From NCBI GenBank assembly GCA_037176885.1, contig JAWWNJ010000097.1, positions 124,001-188,000 on the forward strand: a DNA stretch of 64,000 nucleotides. The letters are read 5' to 3'. Origin of the DNA: Favolaschia claudopus (Eukaryota; Basidiomycota; Agaricomycetes; Agaricales; Mycenaceae). Shown one piece after another: positions 20,668 through 32,881 of this stretch; position 1 is the stretch's first letter; every line of letters starts with the position of its first letter. Both the position numbers and the translations under genes were made by a program. The notes under the pieces were generated by a model. That model saw only the letters and a program-made list of their open reading frames with translations, was not told where the DNA came from and ran no database searches.

Positions 20668-23600
20668 CACCTATACTGCCCACACAACCCCAGTAATAAG
20701 TGTGGTACAACATTGCTCATCTACAACACTAATTAGTGGCAAAACCGTGGGGCAGGGCTCCTGTCGATATCTTTCGGAGATCTTTTCAATAACTTTTTGC
20801 AAAGACATACATGAAGGAGAAGTCCAGCTCAGCTCAATAACTTTGCATATCTTTCAATAACTTTCAATAACTTTGGGACTCGTAGATGGTCCACAGGCAT
20901 CTACTGCCCAAAAAGGAAATGTATTCGTAAAATACTTGTAAAATACATGAAAATTCAGCGAAAAAAAAGACAGTGTCTCAGCTGGTATACCTACCATTGC
21001 GCGAAAAAACGTGGCCAGTGCCCAAGCACGCTTCGCGAAGTTTTGCGGCAGTGGTCAAAGGTGTTGGTACCATCAAATGATGTCCTCGGCAGTTCAGCAC
21101 ATATATGGGGCCATCAATTCAGCTAGAAATTCATTATTTTGCATGCAATTTATTATTTTGGGCTCAGAAATATTCATTTATTCCATCCAATTGAACAATA
21201 TTTGTCCACTGTTTGTACCTTTGACATTGATTTAATTTGGAGACAGTTTGCCATCAAAACATGTCAAATATGTTTCAAAACCGCCGGGGTTTCGAAATTG
21301 TTTTGCATTTTGCGGTCCAACCAGCACTCAGATCAAAAAATGCTGAGTGTAGATCTGATAGCTCTGGAAGAGCTCTACCTGATCCATATAAGCATCAAAC
21401 AGTTTGTTCTGAGATTTCCTATTTCGGCCACTAACGCCTAGCGTCTCAAAAAGGAAATTCTCGTGATCCTTGCACCCCTGGGTGTATCTGCTACATCACA
21501 CTATTCTATACTGAATCTAGGTAGTATATCTTTACTTCTCAGCAGCTTTCAATTGTCAATTCATAGAATACCAGCCTATAAAACAAATAAAACAGTGAAA
21601 TTAGTTGGGATTTATTGACCTGCTGTGAATGGGGAGTTCTGACCATTCTGTGCCCATAGCAAAAACTCATTCATTCCTATGAACAGCTCAAGGAACTCCA
21701 GCTGATACAATGGGCATTCTATCTCATTCAATACTGTGTTTTGGGGATGACATCAAACATTGATTTCAAGGGCTTCTGGTCTTCATGGGTACCTACCCTT
21801 GATTTATCCCAGGTAGGTTGACTTTCTAAACATACCTGAGCCTGTTTGATGCAGTAAATGCATCAATTTACCATTCTCTACCTTGCTTTTGCCCTCTGAT
21901 GCCAGGTTGAAGGATTTCATCATTTTACTCTTCCATAGCATACATAGGGCATCTGAGGTAGTAGAAGCTTTAGTTGAAAGTCTATATGACTCTGTATCCC
22001 AGCTCAATGCTTGGATATAAGCTTAGAATCAACTCAACTTGAAATCTATAATTTCACATCAATTGGACAATAGACTGTAGGACGCACAGATTCGGCTCTT
22101 GATGACTTTACATTCGAATTCAGCGTATAAAATCGGTACATTTTGGTTATTTACTCACCCTATTCCGACCTGTTTTGACGAAGTTGCATATCCGAGCAAC
22201 TTGGTTCAAAACTGGTTTACACTCACAACTACCTATGCATGTATCCTCTGATATGTATCCCCCTTCATGCTGATTAAATGGGAGAAAAATCAGTTCAAGC
22301 TCTATCTGAATTATAGAACAAATGTACACCTTCAAAAGTATAAGTGATGTAGCAGAATGGTGTCATATGAAAATGACCCGGTTGAAAATGTATTTTCTAG
22401 GCCATGGTGAGTGTGTCACCAATAATTAAAAACCCTAAGTCTCGTCCTCTACCTGTCAAAACCCTTTCAAAATTTGCCACAATGCTCATCAGTTATTATA
22501 TTATCTATCTGAAACTTCAGATCAACGAGATATGGACAGTCAAAGGTGTAGGAGGTGGGACATCAAACTCATCAAAATTGAAATTGTATGTTATTTTGTG
22601 CATAGACATGCTGGTATTTTGTCTCCAATGGTGAGTGATACATCTTTTTAAACTTCCTATTGACTGTGCTGGGCTGAGAGCTGTGAAGAGTGGGTCTGGT
22701 GATGGATGTTTCAAATCTGTGATCACATCAATGCTTCAAACCTGAATTGAGGTATTATTGCAGAGAATGAAGCAGCATTAAGCTCATACAAGATGCAAAC
22801 ATCATTCTAAGGCAATATGCAGTACTTGGTGGATGCCACTGGGCTATTCACCATTTGTTTTAGATTTTTCCGAAATTTCATTTATCCTTCATTCTACTGT
22901 TACATTAACACCTCTCTACTGCAACACTGCTCAATAAAAGAGATGGAGCAACTGGAGAGCTCTAAATAGATCATGAAATTGCACCCAGAACAGGGGGAAC
23001 AACAAAACCTTCCTTTTTGGGATGCTAGGAGTTAGTATCCCAAAATGGAAGCGAATTTGATGTTGGCCTATATACAGGGGGAAATAAGTCCCCCACTCTC
23101 TAACTATGCTGCTGAGTGTTATATGGGTATACTGCATAAGCCTGGACCCCATCAACTGGGAATTGGGGGCCTGAAGAACACATTATGCCAACAACTTCCT
23201 ATTTGGGTTGCTAGGCGTTAGTGGCCCAAATCGGATTATGTCATAAATGTGGTTGATGTTTATATGCACCAGGTAGATCTCATTGAGACCTACAAGATCT
23301 ACATACAACTTTTTTTCGATTGGAGTGCTGCCCAGACCGTAAAATGCAAAACATTTTCGAAAAGCCGGCGGTTTTAAAAACATATTTGATGGTTTTGATG
23401 CAATACTGCTTTCGGCAAGTAGCGGGAGCCCAAGCATATAGTGATTTCAACAGTTGCTATATTCAGAGTATTAAATGAATATTTCTTAACCTTTTGAATC
23501 ACATATGCTCTGTATTTTAGTAATAAGTTCAATTTATTTGACTCAGAATTCAAACGCCTCCCAACAAGCCGCAACGGCCTCAGCAGCCCTCGTGCCATCA

Positions 23601-23927
23601 AACAATCACCTGATTTTTTTTTTGCCATTTTTTTCGCTGAATTTTCATGTATTTTACAAGTATTTTACGAATACATTTCCTTTTTGGGCAGTAGATGCCT
23701 GTGGACCATCTACGAGTCCCAAAGTTATTGAAAGTTATTGAAAGATATGCAAAGTTATTGAGCTGAGCTGGACTTCTCCTTCATGTATGTCTTTGCAAAA
23801 AGTTATTGAAAAGATCTCCGAAAGATATCGACAGGAGCCCTGCCCCACGGTTTTGCCACTAATTAGTGTTGTAGATGAGCAATGTTGTACCACACTTATT
23901 ACTGGGGTTGTGTGGGCAGTATAGGTG
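20668..23927. mobile_element. Long-inverted-repeat (foldback-like) DNA element, 3.26 kb
   Basis: The ends CACCTATACTGCCCACAC... and ...GTGTGGGCAGTATAGGTG are inverted copies, nearly identical over about 300 bp (20668-20970 and 23625-23927). Weaker similarity extends the arms to about 21470 and 23160. The flanks are a perfect 8 bp duplication, GCTTTCAC, at 20660-20667 and 23928-23935. No transposase is visible, so it must move in trans. Its first six bases, CACCTA, and the 8 bp duplication are shared with the surrounding KDZ element. The central part contains direct repeats of the arm sequence (for example around 23015 and 23190). Confidence 0.82.
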
Positions 23928-25281
23928 GCTTTCACTACAGTACAGGAAGGTGCTACTGTCTAAGGATATGGAGGGGATAGGAGGGGAATAAGGAAAGGCA
24001 TGGGCGAGAGATGGTGGGCGGCGCTGAGTAGACTGAATGACGTCGTATAATGAAGGCGGGAAAAAGCGAAGATAGATAGATGGAGGTGTCCATGGGTGGG
24101 GCGTGGATGTCGAGGTGGGCATGGCGTGATTTGAGGTCAAATTACGAGACGGCAGAGGGACGAGTTTGTTTAAGATAAGGCAATCTTCGTAAATAATCCA
24201 ACGTGGAAGGCAAGCGTGGCTTCGTAGAGGGGGGATGGGAGAAACAGGCTTCGAGTTGAGGGAGAAAAAGCGGAGGGGGGAGGGTATATGGCAGATCAGA
24301 ATCAAAGACGTACCGGTTTCGTAGGTTGATGACATTTACATGTCACAAGAATCCCCACCCTCGCGGATACTGCACGCACATAAGTACTCGTGTTTGTCGG
24401 CGAGACACGGTACAGTAATATACCCTCCTAAAGCGCAGCACGGTGCTTGTGACGATTTTTGTCCGGTTTGAGATACAGTGGCTGAGAATGCGGGATGCAG
24501 ACACGGAAGTGAGTCAGAGCGGCAAAACAAAGCTCAATTGATGAGTCAGGCGTCGGTGGAGTTGACGTACATTATTCGGCGCCTTACAGGTCGTTTGGTG
24601 CGAGAGCGAATGGCGGCGGTGTCGAGTCGGTGCGCCGAACTCGGGGTATAGCAAATCGGCAGCAGCCAGCAGAGCGTAGTAAATTAGAGGCACCAGTGGG
24701 AGTAGAGAACAACAGGGACAAGCACCGCCGCCGTATGCAACGACGGTGCTGAGGGAAACAAGCTGGGGTGGTGTCAAAATTGCGTAGTCACTGTGTTTGA
24801 AGACGATTTTGGCCTGGGCGGCAGGTAAAAGAAGCAAGCTTTGGTATGAAGGCAGACACCGCCGAGTGCTGCAGCCGTGGCGGGGGCGCTGGTGTGAGCG
24901 AGCGGCGGGGTTGTTGCCGCTGGTGAAGAGTGACAATGTGTGACATTGTGACCGCACGCAATGTGCGGGCTTTCGGCGTTCGGATAAAAACCCGCTATAT
25001 CCGAATTGTATATATGCGGGGATTTCGGCGACCGGGGATGTCGGCGATGGACATTTAGGTATATATCTAATTTTATTAGCACTGACAGCTCTGCCGCATC
25101 AATTCCCTGCCGCAGAGTATCAACGGAACAGTGCATGATGCTGTAACATCCATCCAAATGGGGCGGAATGGGTACAATGCAATATGGGCCAGCCGCGGCT
25201 GCCCGACCAAGGTGTACCCTTAATCCAATGTCCCCCCCTGCCACGGCTGGGTATATTGGATTAAAGGTACATCCACACCTC

Positions 25282-28200
25282 AACGGAGAGGGTTCAAGGT
25301 CACAACGACGGGGGTATGTTGCCACAGTCTCCTGTGTCTCCTTACTGACTGCACCATGCGCAGCTGCTGCAATCAGAGGCCCAAAGTGTAGACCCCTTCC
25401 GTCGCCTCTTGACTCAGGCTGTCCAATGGTCCAGCAATCTCCGTGTTTGCATAGAGCAGAAGGTGGACAAAGCACTCAAGGAGGCAGCGTTGCTGTTACG
25501 CCAGCAGGTTGTTGCATCGCAATCGACCCCCGTGGCCTCCGTAGCCTCCGATCCAGCCTCCGTCGCCCCCAATCCAGCCTCCGTCGCCTCCGATCCAGCC
25601 CCCGTAGCCTCCGACCCAACCACCGTAGCCTCCGCAGAGACCTCCTCTTCCAATTTGGGCGATCGTGCGGACCGGATTTTATGCGAACGATGTCCGGCAT
25701 GTTTCAATCTTGCCAGCTGGGGTCGGCCGCTTGCTGAGTATGTTCTTTACCTCTGATTGTGCTTTCATTCTTACGCCTATATTTGCAGCGGAGGTGACGT
25801 TCAGCTCGGCGGGGACGGGTGTAACAGCTACCGCCGTCTTGCAAGTGCGGGAGACGGACCCAACTCATACAAAGCAAAGTATTTCCTTCCGAAGAGCACA
25901 GTCGATGCTGCTGCGAGGCAGTTAAAGCTTGCGCGGAAGTCACCACTCAAAAACCCCAAACGCTCGGTGCCTCAGGAGGTCATTGAAATGTGCGAGGAGT
26001 CGTGGGATGCTGCGAATGAGAAGAAGGGGAGGGCTAATGCCGAGCGCTACGATGCAAGTGGCGTGTTTGTGTTGACCTGCCGCCACGGTCAAGTTATTTT
26101 CATGTGCAACATCGATACCCCCGGCGAGCAACAGTGTTATATTTTTGCAATGCTACAGGAGGTTATAAAGATGCTTCCGGCCAACGCCACACTCGTGCAA
26201 TTCTACGATGTAGGCTGCATTGCCGATCACAGCCTTAATTTGGTATGTTCCACAGCCTCCGTCGCCTCCGTTTCCGCCTCCGTCGGCTCCGTTTCCGCCT
26301 CCGTCTGACTTTTGTTTGCAGTATCCAATTCTTGCTCCCTCTGTTCGCGATCGGGTGACATTCGCAATCAATGGGATGCATGCGTATGGACATCAATGGG
26401 CATGTCAACTCGTGTACAGCCCAAGGCTTCGCCTCGGAATGGGCCTTTCAGATCACGAAGGCGTCGAGCGCTTCTGGTCACGAATACGCAAGCTAATTCC
26501 ACTCACTAGAACACAATGGGTAGGTCGTGGCCATCTACTGTCTGATTATTTTCGAGTACTCACCCTTTACAGAGCTCTCGACGCATTTGGATGATTGACC
26601 AGTACGCAGACTTTGTTGGGAAGGAGGGCCGTGCGATGCTCGGAGGCTGGATTAACCGGCAGCAACACAAGAACCTCACGTCAAAATACCGGGCTGCCTC
26701 CAAAGTTGTGGATGATTGTCGGGTGACTGACGCCGAGCTTCGAGCTCAGTGGGCTGCACAAAAGGAGGCACAGACCTCCATTCGAGCTCGTAAGCAGTCT
26801 ATTTATTCTTCGTATTCTAATCACTGTTTTCCAAACTATCCGCAGATGCTCCAGCTCGCCTCCGCCGAGAGCTCGACAAGGTGCTTTCACTGCAAACCCA
26901 AATCGACGCCGTTGAGAAGGCAATAGAAGACACGAAAGCGACTCTCAAGAGCTCGGGGGCTTCTCAGAATTCGCTCAAGATCCTCCAAGGTCTCGAGGTT
27001 ACCCACGACCGCCTGAGTGAAGAGGCGGAGGCTCTCTACAGCTCTCTAAATATTCAGAAGTCCTTCCCAGAGCTGTGTAATCTCCCGCTGGAGTTCGCCC
27101 AGACCCTCCTCATCATGCACGATCTGAAGATCAACATTCGAAAGTGTGCTACTGGGTCGTTTATGGAGTGGGAAACACTGGACCGGGCGGTTTCGGGAAG
27201 GCGAGAGGCCTTGGGCACAAAGCTACACCAGTCAACCCGGAAGGCTATCACCAAACGTCAGCCCGCTCTCCTGAAAGCCATCACAAAATTCAATGCTGGC
27301 TGCGCGACCCTCGAAAGACTCTCACCTCCCCGTTCATCCATACCCGTGCCGTCACCGCTCTCCACCCAGCTCAATGTCCTCCGAAATGGTCCAAGCCTCC
27401 ACGAGGACGTCTGGATCACCCCGTCTGATGGCCCAATCCCTCGCTGGCTTAATGACGAAGACGTTAAGGACGGTATACGGAGTCTCCACGTTTTGGATCG
27501 ATGCGCCGAAGAAATCATTCGCCTCAACCTGGAACGTGATAACTTGCGGCGCTGGCTTGCGGAGGAGAAGGAGATCGTTCAACGGAGTATTGAACTGATA
27601 GCAGGTCAGTTCAATTTCTTTTCGTTAACCCGGCCGCAGTCAGATGCTAACCTCAACAGATTCATCTGAAAACTGGCTATCTTTCTTTGTTTTACAAAGG
27701 GAGACGGAGCTAGCAAATCTTGAACAGCTGTGGACGCCTTTCCTACAACACCGGGATATCAACAATCGACTCATACGCAACTCAGCAACTTCCATGCGCG
27801 CCTCCGCCGCCTCCGTCGGAGGCTCCGTTGCAGGTGTCACACTTGTCACGGCCTCTGTTTCACCCTCCGTCTCACCCTCCATCACAACCTCCATCGCCCC
27901 TCGCATCACAGAACAACCAAATCGTGAGCACCCCAGTGCGGAATATGACGACGACCCCTTCACACTCACTCCTACACCTCGCCGGCGGCAAATTGCCCAA
28001 GTCTCTGTTGTTGTGGACGATGATGAACTATTTGAAGACAATAAGAATGATGAGCCGGCCAGCGGGGATACCTTTGTTCCCGATACCGGTGACGCATCAG
28101 ACGAGGACGAGGTGCAGTTGATTGAGGAGGTCTTTGAGAATTTAGACGACGAAGGCGAGGTCGAGATCGAGACGTCCAATGTCGAGGCCGCAGACATCCT

Positions 28201-29977
28201 CAATGTGCAATGGGAATTCAAGGTCAGTTCTCTATCTTCATTCATAATCAACCACGCTGAATTGTCTTTTATAGAGCCCGGATCGTATTGATACCACATT
28301 TGCTACAGACCTAAGTGCTCGCAACCACAACCTCAGGCTCGGTGCCACGCCCGGAAACTTCACCCATTATGTCGTACGCCCTAACCGCCGTCCCCTGCAA
28401 ATCCTTGCCAGCGATTTCTATCCCTTCAGCTTACCCACCGGCCGGCTCACTGGCTTTGGCCTTAACAGCGTCGCAACATCTCTTCTGAACGTTTTTCGTG
28501 GGCCATACTCGCCTTTCAAGGCCTCCGCAGATCAATGTGCACTTTTCAGCACATATGATTTACCGCGCGTTCACTTCAAACGGTCGGATCCTGACATATG
28601 GCGGCACATCTCGCCGACTGAGTACTGGGACAAGCCGTTGTGGCTGATCCCAATTCATAGAAAGAGCCAGGAGCACTGGGTCCTCATTGTAGTAGACATC
28701 CCCGCCCGAGAGCTTCTCTTCTTCGACAGTCTGGCATCCAGCGGAGGTTGGCGGCAGGATTTGCGTGTACGTATATTTTTATTTCCTGGTATGTTGTATT
28801 TATCGTATGGCACATATACTGTGCAAAAATTATGAGTGATTACAACCTGATTGAAAACAGGGTTTTTGCTTGCAACTTACTGTTACTTACAACTTTTTCA
28901 TGCAACTTACAACTATGTTGCAAGCTTGGTTACAACTTCAGTGGTGGATGCATCTTGCTGGACATGTTATCAACTACCAAATCGTCATCTTTTTGGCAAA
29001 TTATCCGTGGATTTACTGACCTCCTGCTGATCTCTCAGTTTCGCTGATGCGTCGCGGTCGTGCCGATATCGATGTCATCACTGGCAGGGTCGGCGAATGC
29101 GGAAGATCGAGCGTCATCGAGCAATTTGCTTTGGTACGATGCCCAAGCCTGGGAGTAAACTGGAGGAGAGTGAAGGAGATTTTTGAAATTTCTCCTCTCA
29201 GAAAACGAAGCACACGGTTGATTTTCAGAGTCGGAGACTCTATGTTCATCTTTGTGCAGAGACCGAATCGTCGCCGCCTTGATTCCCTCAGCATGTATTC
29301 CCCAAATCAGTCCATAGACACCTATGCTTGCCTGAATATTTGTGCGCCCTTCCATAGCTTATAAAAACTCACCTCGAAATTACTGTTCAACTAGCCGAAC
29401 CCAGTCAGATCAAACTCAGATGGCGGATCATTTTACCTCCGCAATGCCAAGCCTTCGGTGAGATGTAACCGACTTGGAGATGTAAGTAAGATGCAACCAA
29501 GATAGCAGATGTAACCAACCTGGAGATGCAAGCAGATAAAGATGCCGCCAGAGATGTAAGTTGTGTTCAAAAATCCTGTAAACGGAGGTTAATTATTGCA
29601 CAGTATATCGCCCATATTATCGCTTTCAGGACGTTATGCTTCTCATCACACGACTTGTTGTGCTGGCTAATCGCAACAATCACCCGTTGCATGTGTCGCC
29701 TGAAGATCCTGATGAAAATTGGAGCGCGCGTCCGTTATTCAAATTAGTATGTCTGTTTTTTCATCCTACATACATCCATGCAGGCTTTAATATCTCACTA
29801 GGGAGAGCCGCGACAGCACAATGACTATGACTGTGGGATATGGGTCTTAAGCATGCTGGCAGCGTTCATGCGCGTAATCAAGACATCGACCTCGCCCATA
29901 TTAATGTCCCTTGGGTGCGACATCAACTCCGCCTACATATTGAAACACTGCCAAACACATTGTGACGTCGTATATTA
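25282..29977 (+). CDS. KDZ transposase catalytic domain fused to a Ulp1-type cysteine protease
   Basis: Exons: 25282-25313, 25364-25737, 25789-26242, 26322-26519, 26573-26789, 26846-27604, 27660-28222, 28275-28766, 29630-29746 and 29802-29977. The transposase core shows DPFRRLLTQAVQWSSNL, a second Cys motif (CERCPACF), candidate catalytic D in QLGGDG and QFYDVGC, MHAYGHQWACQLVYSPRL, and E in SDHEGVERFWSRIRKLI. A coiled-coil-like stretch (26850-27600) and an acidic linker follow. The C-terminal domain has Ulp1 (C48) catalytic residues: H in EHWVLIVVDI, D in LLFFDSLAS, C in DYDCGIWVL. Such a fusion is known for some KDZ elements. The intron 28767-29629 is enlarged by a small element. After about 29850 the frame seems to slip by one base. 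Confidence 0.82.
28819..29603. mobile_element. 0.8 kb inverted-repeat element in a transposase intron
   Basis: The ends CTGTGCAAAAATTA and the inverted TAATTATTGCACAG are followed inside by related subterminal blocks (GGTTTTTGCTTGCAACTTAC on the left, complementary to GTAAGTTGTGTTCAAAAATCC on the right). Short GATGTAACC / CAACTTAC motifs recur near both ends. Flanking TATA is symmetrical, so a TA-type duplication is possible but ambiguous. It lies within intron 28767-29629, so the gene should still be spliceable. No own gene is seen; a 106-residue minus frame (29035-29355) is unsupported. Confidence 0.6.
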
Positions 29978-31278
29978 AATACCCCGAAGTATCGTTTAAA
30001 CCAGTCGTAAGGTTACGATAAATGGGTGAGTGGGTTTGAGCTCCGTTCAGTCCAATTCCAATCCCAATTAGGCAAGTTGTCGATTCTGGAGGCAAGTCGA
30101 TAGAAGATGAAGACCCCGCTGTATTTCGGCAAGTTGTGGAGGATTCAAAGCAAAGGGGTGGATCTATAGGTAGAGACGTTAAAACAAAGTAAGGCTTGTG
30201 ATTACCGTTGTTAATTGAATCCAGAAGAATTTAACAGGAGGGCGAGTGTGGCAGTAAGTTCGAGTTCCAAGAGGTAATTCTTGCTAACTCGGTTGATTCA
30301 GTCAGTGGGTTGGCACCAGGGGATATTCAGAAAATGGGGGATAATTGGTACGATGCTATTGAAGTACATTTGTGAATAAATACGAAGAGAGGTACCAATA
30401 TTCTGGGTCCATACATGCGGTACAAAATAAATAGGAAGGAGATGTCCATATGGCTTGCACAGCCAAATATCAAGATTCAGGGGTTGTTACTATGATTCAG
30501 AACTCGACCACATGCTCGTAGTAAGGCACAGAATATGTTCTTTCACCTTGGATTCGAGTTCAACCAATAAAATTGAGTCGGGGAGAAATGTGGGTTATTT
30601 GTTCCACATGGGTCGATGAGGAATTGCTGACATCGTTGCCTCGAGGTGATCTTGACCATATGAACGTGTATGGACCCTGAAATCGGCTTTGCGCTGGAAG
30701 TGGGAGCCAGGAACAGATATTCAAAAGTCGAGGTAAGGCGAAATGATGCGATCATCCGAGATTCCCACGGTTCAACTGGTTTGTGTCGGTGGTCACGGTG
30801 AAGCAAAAGAGGTGAAAGTCGGAGGATAGAGAGCCAAGGGTATATAGAATAGAATGGTTGAATAAAACTGGGAGGTTGGTATGTGAGTTTGGGGTGTTTT
30901 CAATGTAAACAGCGAAGCTGTGTCACAACATAGAAAGGTATGATCTTTTTGCCTTCAACCAGGCAAACATTCTAACGCGTTGCCAGAGTCTGGCGGAGGC
31001 CTGCACGAAGGGTGACGGAAGCTCCGATCAACGCGACGGAGGCCTGCACGGAGGGTGACGGAGGCTCCGATCAACGCGACGGAGGCTCAGATTTTCGCCT
31101 ATGTCAAGCGCGCACTTTATCTCATGTTTCGGAATTTTACTGTCCTGTATCTCCAGGCAATGAATGAATCTTTTCAATGAGTCTCAATGCATTTGAATGA
31201 ATGTTTTTAAGGAGTCTCAATGTATTTCAAAAATCTCGGTACATCTTGTTGTTTTACATGTATTCGCAGTTTGTAGCA
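29978..31278. other. Spacer of the KDZ element with a GGAGGC-rich block
   Basis: No gene is seen between the transposase and the next ORF. At about 30980-31090 there are tandem pieces of the type GACGGAGGCTCCGATCAACG, carrying four CGGAGGC heptamers, the complement of the GCCTCCG motif that recurs throughout this element. Confidence 0.6.
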
Positions 31279-31872
31279 TTAGTGTAGGAATTCAAGGAAA
31301 GATAGATGGCAAATCGTACGAGCGAGCCATTGGAAATGATGTTCTAGCATCACGGACTCGCGGGATTGGTGAAAAGGGTGGTAGAGCTGCGCACCAAGTA
31401 ACCTCTCGACACGGCCCCAGCAGAGCAACAATTCTCTGACCTCCACTTGAATAGAACTGAGTACGGCTTGCAGCCCCTTCCTATCCACCTCCTCCTGCAG
31501 GTTTGTGTCTCGTAGGCGCTGTTCCCGTAATCGTACTCCGTGTAAGACTGCCGACAATGAATTCGTGAATCTGTGGTATCCCTCGGAATATGGATCCATT
31601 GGATCCTCGTCCTCTTCGAAGGGTGGTTCGGCTTTCCAACGCCCAAGATCGCTTTCATCCAGTGCGTCAGCAGAACGCAAAGCTTGCGCAAAGAGCGGCG
31701 AGTCGAGGGGGAGAGGTTGGTCGCGAAGATCGAGCATGCGCTCGGTGGGTGGTGGAATACCAGGCAAGAGATTTGGGAGAGAGAGAAACGGTTTTGCTGC
31801 TCTACGCCGGCGGGCTTGCTGTTTCGACGCTGTGTGATTGGCCCGACCGCTGAAAAGCTTTGGTGAACTCAA
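31279..31872 (-). CDS. Hypothetical 197-residue ORF of the KDZ element
   Basis: The minus-strand open frame has a protein-like composition: a basic start (QQARRRRAAKPF), an acidic middle (PPFEEDEDPMDPYSEG) and a predicted helical stretch (RLREQRLRDTNLQEEVDRKG and following). The first codon of the frame is TTG, and a stop lies just upstream, so it is probably an exon of a spliced gene; a possible acceptor CTCAG lies at about 31890 on the minus strand. I do not recognise a family. It is convergent with the transposase and divergent from the companion gene. Confidence 0.42.
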   Translation of the reverse strand: MSSPKLFSGRANHTASKQQARRRRAAKPFLSLPNLLPGIPPPTERMLDLRDQPLPLDSPLFAQALRSADALDESDLGRWKAEPPFEEDEDPMDPYSEGYHRFTNSLSAVLHGVRLREQRLRDTNLQEEVDRKGLQAVLSSIQVEVRELLLCWGRVERLLGAQLYHPFHQSRESVMLEHHFQWLARTICHLSFLEFLH

Positions 31873-32881
31873 TGATTACCCTGAGCATAGAGTGAACTCA
31901 CTGGGGACTTGTACTGTATTTAGAAGTGCTCTCCCGGCTCGCTGAGGCTCTTTCGAGCAAAGTAAGGTGTTTTGCGCTGCGTCCCATTAGCAAGATGGTA
32001 GTAGAGGTAAGGAAGCTAATGAGAACTTACTTGGATTCGACACTGTTTTGTGCACCGATTTCAAAACTGCCAGAAAAAAGTGGGGAAAATTCGGGGGCAT
32101 GCGGCTGCCATGCGAAGAGATTTCCGAGGTACAAGACAACCAAGTGTTTGGAATGTAGGCGAGATAGAAAAACAATACTGTGGGCTGACGGTTATATTTC
32201 ATCCCATTGGCCAGTATTTGAGGTAGTCCGAGGCGAGAAGCGCGGGATTTTACGTTTACGATGTCGAGGCGGGCAGCGAGGAAGGTGGCGGAGGCTGCGG
32301 TGAAGATGCGGCGGATGTGACGGAGTCTCTTTTTTTTCTCCCACCTCTCGTCGATACTGCCCGCCTCTATCCCTACCTTGCTGCCAACTCTCTACGGTAC
32401 GACGAATATAGCAGGAGTTTATCCTCCCACTATAACACTTCCCATTCTCAGCTTTTCTCTGTCAACCAGCCGACATCTCTTTCACAAATCTCTCAATCTC
32501 GCGCTGTAAGTGGTTCCCTTCCATCTCATTCTCGCCTTATCCTGAAGGCTGTTTCCTTCCAGCTTCCACTCCCCTCGAAACACGTCGCAAAACGCGTCGC
32601 AAAAGCGTGATACACACGCATCTCAAAAGCCACCAATCGCGTCATCTACGCGTCCCAAAAGTACGTGTTCCGAGTCTTGACGAGTTTTTGAGCTCCAAAC
32701 TAACATCTGATTTCTTACCAGAGCCTCCGATTTCTTAGCAAAGCCTCCGTTTGTGATAAAATACGCGCTCTCGACGCGTCTAAAAGCAGATCTCATTTAT
32801 CTTGGTACGGGTTTATCATATCTATCGCTTGACAAGGCCTCATTCTTTTAATCACAGTATACTTGGCCCGTTTCATCAGCA
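31873..32881. other. Divergent intergenic region of the KDZ element
   Basis: It separates the minus-strand ORF from the companion gene. It may hold further exons of the minus-strand gene (a Pro/Ser-rich frame near 32250-32330 containing GCAGCCTCCGCC on that strand) and the promoters of both genes, but nothing can be fixed. Confidence 0.35.

Larger units (their letters stand above)
18320..25281. mobile_element. hAT-like non-autonomous element inside the transposase gene
   Basis: The left end (AGTGTTGGGTGAGCC, then ACCCAGCCGTGACAGGGG) pairs with the inverted right end (GTGGATGTACC, ACCCAGCCGTGGCAGGGG), with clear similarity over about 130 bp including GCAGCCGCGGCTGG. The flanks carry AACGGAGC (18312-18319) and AACGGAGA (25282-25289), an 8 bp target duplication with one mismatch. 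AGTG-type ends and 8 bp duplications fit the hAT superfamily. I see no transposase in its 6,962 bp. Inside are a 1 kb repeat (19590-20650) and a 3.3 kb long-inverted-repeat element (20668-23927). The flanking parts (18549-19590, 23940-25100) hold no supportable gene. Confidence 0.72.

Noticed and set aside
31926..32303. Plus-strand frame of 125 codons
   Set aside because: It overlaps the probable upstream part of the minus-strand ORF and has no supporting motif.
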